DNA from: Oryzias latipes
Lineage: Eukaryota; Chordata; Actinopteri; Beloniformes; Adrianichthyidae
Assembly: GCF_002234675.1 (NCBI RefSeq)
Contig: NC_019859.2
Location: forward strand, 29,396,434-29,460,433
DNA: 64,000 bases
Reading direction: 5' to 3'
Shown: positions 58,613 to 64,000 of the stretch, piece after piece
Layout: every line of letters starts with the position of its first letter
Numbering within the stretch: the stretch's first letter is position 1
Program-made: the position numbers and the translations under genes
The notes under the pieces: generated by a model
Databases searched by the model: none
Seen by the model: the letters and a program-made list of their open reading frames with translations, nothing else
Told to the model about the DNA's origin: nothing

Positions 58613-61600
58613 TCCCATGAAGTTACTAACACGCGGCCAATTGAGACACCCAGCCACCAGCAAACGTACTCTAGTAACTTTTTTAAAAATTTTGTTTTAA
58701 AAGCATTTTTTTTTTGTTAAAGTATTTTTCTTTAGAAGATTAAACAAAAAATCGGCTGTAAATGTGTTTCCAAGGACTTCTTACCTGTTTTATAATTCAT
58801 TGTTTGGTTACTTAAGTAATGCTGTTGTAGAAGTAATTCTACTTCTGCTTGACTGCAGCCTGTGACTCATAAGGCCCCTCCAGTCAATGTCAGTGCAGAT
58901 GCACATCCACAGCCACACACATGCAGTCTGGTTGAATCAAAAAGTGAAAGAAACCTCAGGAGAATGGCAACAGTCCAACTTTAAGCGTGAAAGCTAACGG
59001 GTATCAGTGTTGCAGTTCTCTTTTGAAAGTGGCAGCACTTTTCTGGCTGGTTAACACCTTGTGTGCAGAATGTGTTGCGACAGTTTTCTTTGCTAAATGG
59101 AGCAGAGGGAGGCTTTTTTTAATAGATGGTCCATCAATGAGCTGAGAAGTGGTCAGATATCGGGTCTAGAGCTCAGCCCTTTCTAATGAGGATGGCGTGT
59201 TTGTTCACAGAGGACAGTTGGTCTTTGAAGGTTTTCTAGAAAAATGGCAGACCAGAGTAGTCAGTGGAAGTGGTTTGGGTAATTTGGGATGAGGTAAAGG
59301 ATGTGTGTGTGTGTTTATAATAAATATGACAACAAAGATCTAAGTTGGAACCTTTTCAAACGAAGATGCTCATCATTTGTATCAATCTGTACGGCTGTTA
59401 GTGAAGAAGTTGCTTGAATGCATTTGTTTTCCATCAGTTGTCATAAATGAATCACTTTCTAAAATAATTGAGCCGTTTTTCCTTCTTTTGTTTTTGTTTG
59501 TTTTAGGGGGACCAAAACCCAACCAAGCAAATGTGGGAGCATAGATTTATGTGGGACAGTGCGGGTCACAGAGAGGTACTGTAGTCCTAACTTAGGCATG
59601 TTGTTGATTTGTCTGACATGGAAATTAGTATGGGGGCTCCCTGCTAAAGCACATGATTCACATTTGATGATATTGTTTTGCTGTTTTTTGCTAAATGCGT
59701 GCGTTTAAAAGACTTGAGAGCCGTTTCATGCTTGTGCAGAGCGTGGGAATCTGCACGACCCTCTGAGATCCTGTAGGACCCCACAGAATGCCGTGTCCAT
59801 TAACGGGGCAACAGATTCAGCTGCTGGGCAGTCAAGAGGGACACGTGGTCACTCGTACATTTGGATTTTCAGTCCTTTTCCACAGCCGAGATTTAACTTT
59901 GACACGAACCGAAGTTTGAGTCCAATAAATGCACCTTTTTCAGACACAAAAAGTAACCAGTCAAAGACTTGTTTCACTGAGCGCTGCCTTTAAAGTAGTT
60001 CTTAAGAGGGTTTAGTAAGAAGGTCTCATGTGCACACAGACTACCTTCACTTGTCCCTCCTGCACATGATGCACAACTTTGGTCCCCCAAGTCCAGTTCT
60101 TACCGTTCAGGCGTCCCAGCAGTGGTTGATGGGTTTTTTGACAGGAAACGCCATTGTTTCTTGAGCGATCCCTCCAGCTCCTCAGATGTTGGGTTTCAAG
60201 GGTTCATCAGTGTCAGCGCTGTGCCTCATTTTGATCAGAGATACTTTTTGTGGCTGAGCCAAAGAATATTGAAGAGGGGGTGTGGGCAGGACTGTGAGGT
60301 GGATCAGGTCTATGCCCAAGGACCTAACGAAGTTCACGTCCTGTCGCCGTTTCTGAGGAGATTTTCAACTCTTTTCAGCAGCTTCTTATTAAGGCATATT
60401 ATGTTGCAGCGCTGCAGTCGCTTCAGTAACCAGATCAGTCTTTAATCAGCGTTTCAGCATGAGAGAGGTGGATTGTTTGGTTGTTGCATACTCAAAAGGG
60501 AGATGGGAATCTGGTCTTTGCGGATTCGTTGCTCAGTCGGTTGTTTGCCAAGACAAGCTGAGATTGTTTTGTTTAGAGCAGACGTTTTTGTTTCCCTTGG
60601 TTATTGCATGTGTTTGTTCTGTGAATCCTGCGCCGTCCCGCACTGAGCGTCCTGTCTGGCAGGCAGATGTGAGGAAAACAAGTCTCACCGAGATGAGAAA
60701 CAGGAGATGCCGTGAAATCGTCCTGTGCCCAGCTGGCTTTTCAGGAATGTCGTGTTGATAAACAGGCCTGCACTTCTTCTCCCTGTCAGCGTTTTCTGAT
60801 GTTCGGGTCTGGTGTGTCACTGATCTGTGTTTCTGCCTCTCGCTTTCTCACTGCCTGATCATCCTGCAGAGGAGTAGCTTGGAGCTCTGCTGGAGCTTGG
60901 AAATTTCCGTAAAGCAATCCGTGTCCAGTGTTTGGGCTGCGTTGGAGTGGGCTGAGGGTTGGTGTGTGGGTAGGGTCGAGAAGCAAAGAAACAGACGGGC
61001 TCAGCATTTGCTTCCAGTTTCTGGATCAGGACTCTTCATGTCCCTGGATGCAGGAGCTCCGCCGGTAATGGAAACCCCACTTTCTCATCTTCTTCTGCAC
61101 TCTGAGGTGACTGAACAGATCCGACTGGACTTTTTGAACAACTTTTTCTGCCCTTCCTATTGACCATCCACCCTGTGTTCTTCCACCTGTTGGCTTTTCA
61201 CAGTGTGGATGGCTGGTTTTGGTTGTCCATGCTGCTCATTTGCTGTATTGACAGTTGACACAAGACAACATGTTGTTGGAGTTCAGACAGTCGACTTCTG
61301 TTGGGGTTTGTTCAGTTTTCTGATCCGATCTGCTTTTATTCTGAATTAATTCATGCATTAAAACCTGAAGGATTTTGTGGGTTGACACACGTCTGAAAGC
61401 GTCTCGCTCTCATGACTGAGGTTCTTCAGGCTTGCAGATATTTCTAGAAACGAATGAACCCTAGTTTTCCATTGGTGGAGTGAGGCAAGTTGTATCTCTA
61501 ATGAATCTGCTAAATATGAAGGAATATTTTCAGCATCTTTGTTTCCCTTAAAACTTCTGGGATGCTTTAATTTTTTTTTCTTTTTTACCTGAGGGCACAA

Positions 61601-61785
61601 AATGACAACTGAGTCTGCAGACAATAGTAAAATAAATCAATAAAAACTGTCGTTGGCCTTTCAAAGGGCTCGTCGGGGGATACTTTTTAGACTGTATCAT
61701 TGCTAAATTGATGGATTGAAAGCATAACTCTGAATAAGTGGCACTGGCATCAGCAGCTCCTTCCTGAAACTGCACCATGTTTTGT
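58613..61785. other. Intron-like or intergenic, nothing recognised
   Basis: Three kb with no supported exon, RNA or repeat. A short (GT)n lies near 59303-59315. Open frames of up to 107 codons occur without family resemblance. Confidence 0.35.
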
Positions 61786-61794
61786 TTTTGTTTC

Positions 61795-63125
61795 CAGAAG
61801 AACACAAAGTTAAACAAGATAAAATCAGGAATGATTTACAACAAATTATTATTGAACCTAGATAAAACCAAAGTGATGTTTTTTGGTAACAGCTACGCCA
61901 ATACTGAGCTCTCAATTAAAATGAATAATGTCTCAATTAAAAGTGTTACAGAAATCAAATTCTTAGGGGTTTTTAATCGATGACAAACCAAGTTGGAAGC
62001 AACACATCAGACACATACAATCTAAAGTCTCCAAAAGTGTTTCAATCATAAATAAATCTAAACCTATAATAGAATACAACAGTAGATATTTATTGTACTG
62101 CTCCTTAATATTACCATATTTGACCTACTGTATAGAAATTTGGGGGAATAACATCTTGTCTTTTTACTTTAAAGCTATCTTGATCATACAAAGAATTTAT
62201 TTTATCAATCCAGACTTTTAAAACTTTATGACCTTGTGGATTTTTACACTGCGCTACTTCTATACATAGCTAGCGGGAAATCGTTACCATTCAACATCCA
62301 AAAACAGTTCTTAGAAAATGAAGGAGGCTTCAAACTGGGGATGTAGGAACTTCAAGATCAAACTGATAAGAACCACAAAGAAAAGTTTCTGTGTGTCGGT
62401 GTGTGGCATTAAACTCTGGAACGGGTTACGTAATGAGCTCAAACAATGTTCAAATATCCAAATATTCAAGAAAATGTATAAAGAAACTCTGATTTCATGA
62501 TATGAAGATAAGATGAGTTAAGGATCAACAGGTGTTTGAATAATTCCAAATACATGTGTGAACTTTATTTTGGTGAAATAATCAAAGCTCAGTTAGTGTT
62601 ACATTGTAATGTGCAATGATGATCACTGAAATGTTTTAAATGACAATCTATAAACCATTGATTTTCTTTACTTGATCTGCAATGTGTAGCAATAATCACT
62701 GGTTTAATGTGATAATAAATGTGTTCTAATAATAATCAATGGTTATTACATGATGGTTATCTAAAGTGTGAATCATTAACGTTCACTGATAGGATGTAAG
62801 AATTCTTTCTCAGGATAATCAATAAGCACTTGGATTGTGTTACTTGATAACTTGATCTGAAATGTGTACAGCAATGATATCTGGATTCATATGAAGTTGT
62901 TTGTGATTGTAATCAATTAGTATTACATATTTGTGACATGATGTGTGATTTATGAATGAAATCATGAAGGGATGTTTTCAGATGATAATCAATATGCACT
63001 GGATTTTGTAATTTGAAAATAATCTACCTGATCAGAACCGGATTACGAAAACTATGCAAAACTATCTAATCAACTCAGTAGGGGTGGGATTATATAAACT
63101 CGCTTCATCCCACTAAGCTCAGCAT
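61795..63125 (+). mobile_element. Non-LTR retrotransposon (LINE) 3' end, decayed
   Basis: Translation across three frames shows YNKLLLNLDKTKVMFFGN, a KFLGV motif, YLLYCSLILPYLTYC and CVSVCGIKLWNGLRNELKQC, the reverse-transcriptase thumb and C-terminal region of a fish LINE. The reading frame is broken by shifts and stops. The noncoding tail (62500-63125) is AT-rich and contains GTAGGGGTGGGATTATATAA near 63080. It is 5'-truncated. Confidence 0.8.
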
Positions 63126-64000
63126 GTCTTTAGTTAATGATCACTATATTTAATTAAGCAAATGTAACTTGGTGTATCTTTCTTTTTGTCTGTTTTTTTA
63201 ATCTATGCATTTCATGAATTTCTTAAAATGCTAATTTAGTCGCTTATTTCATGCATTTCTGTAACGAGTTTGATAAATCTTTTTTTTTTGCATTGATTAA
63301 TATTTGAAATTTAAAAAAATCAAATAAAATCCAAAACAGTCCAAAAATAAACCAAACACGGCGCAGTAAAGTAATAGTCACGTCTACAAAAGCAAGCTGA
63401 TTCATAAAAACAGTTGTTTTTGGGGAGAAATGTTTGCTTTTCTGTTGGTTTCCAAGGAAAGAATTCAGCTTTATTCAGTAAAGTTCAGGGTTTTTTAAGT
63501 TGAAACAGTCACGTAGAATCTGGTTTTCATGAGTAAATTGATATCAGATTGGATATTTGACAAACTAATGTAGAATTATTATTATAATAATAATAATCTT
63601 AAACTTATGAATTGAAATGGATTCAGTATTTTAGAAGTTAAACTAGCTCCCAGTAACTCGGCACACAGCTGAAGCTTTGAGGTCTGGAAGTGATATGACC
63701 TTCATTTAATAACTTTCTCTATTTCTGTAAAGGGCTGATTTCAAACAGTAAAACTGTTTTAACACATTTTTTATCAAGTTCTTCTCTTTAGTCTTGTTAA
63801 TAAATGCAGTACGCTGTTTTATTTGATGCAGTAATACCCTCAGAGATTTGTCCTCGTCCCTCTGCTTTACTGAGTTTCATTTTTATGTAGATTCTGTCTC
63901 TGCAGCCTGACCGGTTTCTCTTAGTAAACTGGATCAGAACTTTTGGAAGTGTGTTTGAAGTCAGTGTGATAAGTGCGTTCTTCTCATTTTTGGAGGACGC
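63126..64000. other. AT-rich tail of window, nothing recognised
   Basis: Contains a short AATAATAAT simple tract near 63575-63595. No gene was supported. Confidence 0.35.

Noticed and set aside
56000..64000. btrc, expected next to poll from human synteny
   Set aside because: No WD40 or F-box exon was found on either strand; the candidate first exon has the wrong orientation for btrc.

Overview
The window is vertebrate nuclear DNA, most likely from a percomorph teleost. It carries intron-bearing genes with GT/AG boundaries, dense tRNA-headed SINEs, hAT-type elements and Tc1-type debris of kinds common in fish, and the gene neighbourhood of a teleost fgf8 locus. Gene identities come from exon translations compared with remembered family members; no database search was possible.

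Layout. (1) 1-6934: the 3' half of a class II facilitative sugar transporter, slc2a15-like, on the + strand, with five exons visible from 2333 and the 5' half outside the window. (2) 6935-44244: about 37 kb without a convincing gene. It holds many mobile-element copies and several compact GC-rich or homeodomain-site-rich blocks that look like candidate regulatory DNA (about 10.7-13.7 kb, 19.2-20.9 kb, 27.7-28.0 kb, 42.4-42.9 kb, 43.4-43.7 kb). (3) 44245-45875: a complete five-exon fgf8 gene, + strand, 217 residues, most like the fgf8b paralogue. (4) 45876-47608: 3' UTR and a possible conserved noncoding block. (5) 47609-51132: dpcd, a cilium-related gene, - strand. Its coding exon 4 is split by a SINE with a 12-bp target duplication, which breaks the frame. 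(6) 51133-51376: a short head-to-head promoter shared by dpcd and poll, with an RFX X-box-like site, ETS sites and an E2F-like site. (7) 52392-55914: DNA polymerase lambda (poll), + strand, about 577-581 residues, with a 30-bp in-frame tandem duplication in the BRCT domain. (8) 55915-64000: SINEs, a CpG-rich candidate first exon at about 57.1-57.42 kb with a strong splice donor, then a long intron-like stretch containing a decayed LINE at about 61.8-63.1 kb.

The order and relative strands fgf8 - dpcd - poll match human FGF8 - (FBXW4) - DPCD - POLL, but fbxw4 is missing from the 1.7 kb between fgf8 and dpcd. This suggests that the two teleost copies of the ancestral block lost different genes after the teleost genome duplication. 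The shared promoter joins a ciliary gene to a DNA-repair gene. The gene desert between slc2a15 and fgf8 is a plausible reservoir of long-range fgf8 enhancers.

The most notable observations are the SINE insertion in dpcd, together with an apparent loss of a conserved block at its exon 3/4 junction; the X-box in the dpcd/poll promoter; the BRCT duplication in poll; and the retained FGF8a/FGF8b-type alternative acceptor in fgf8.
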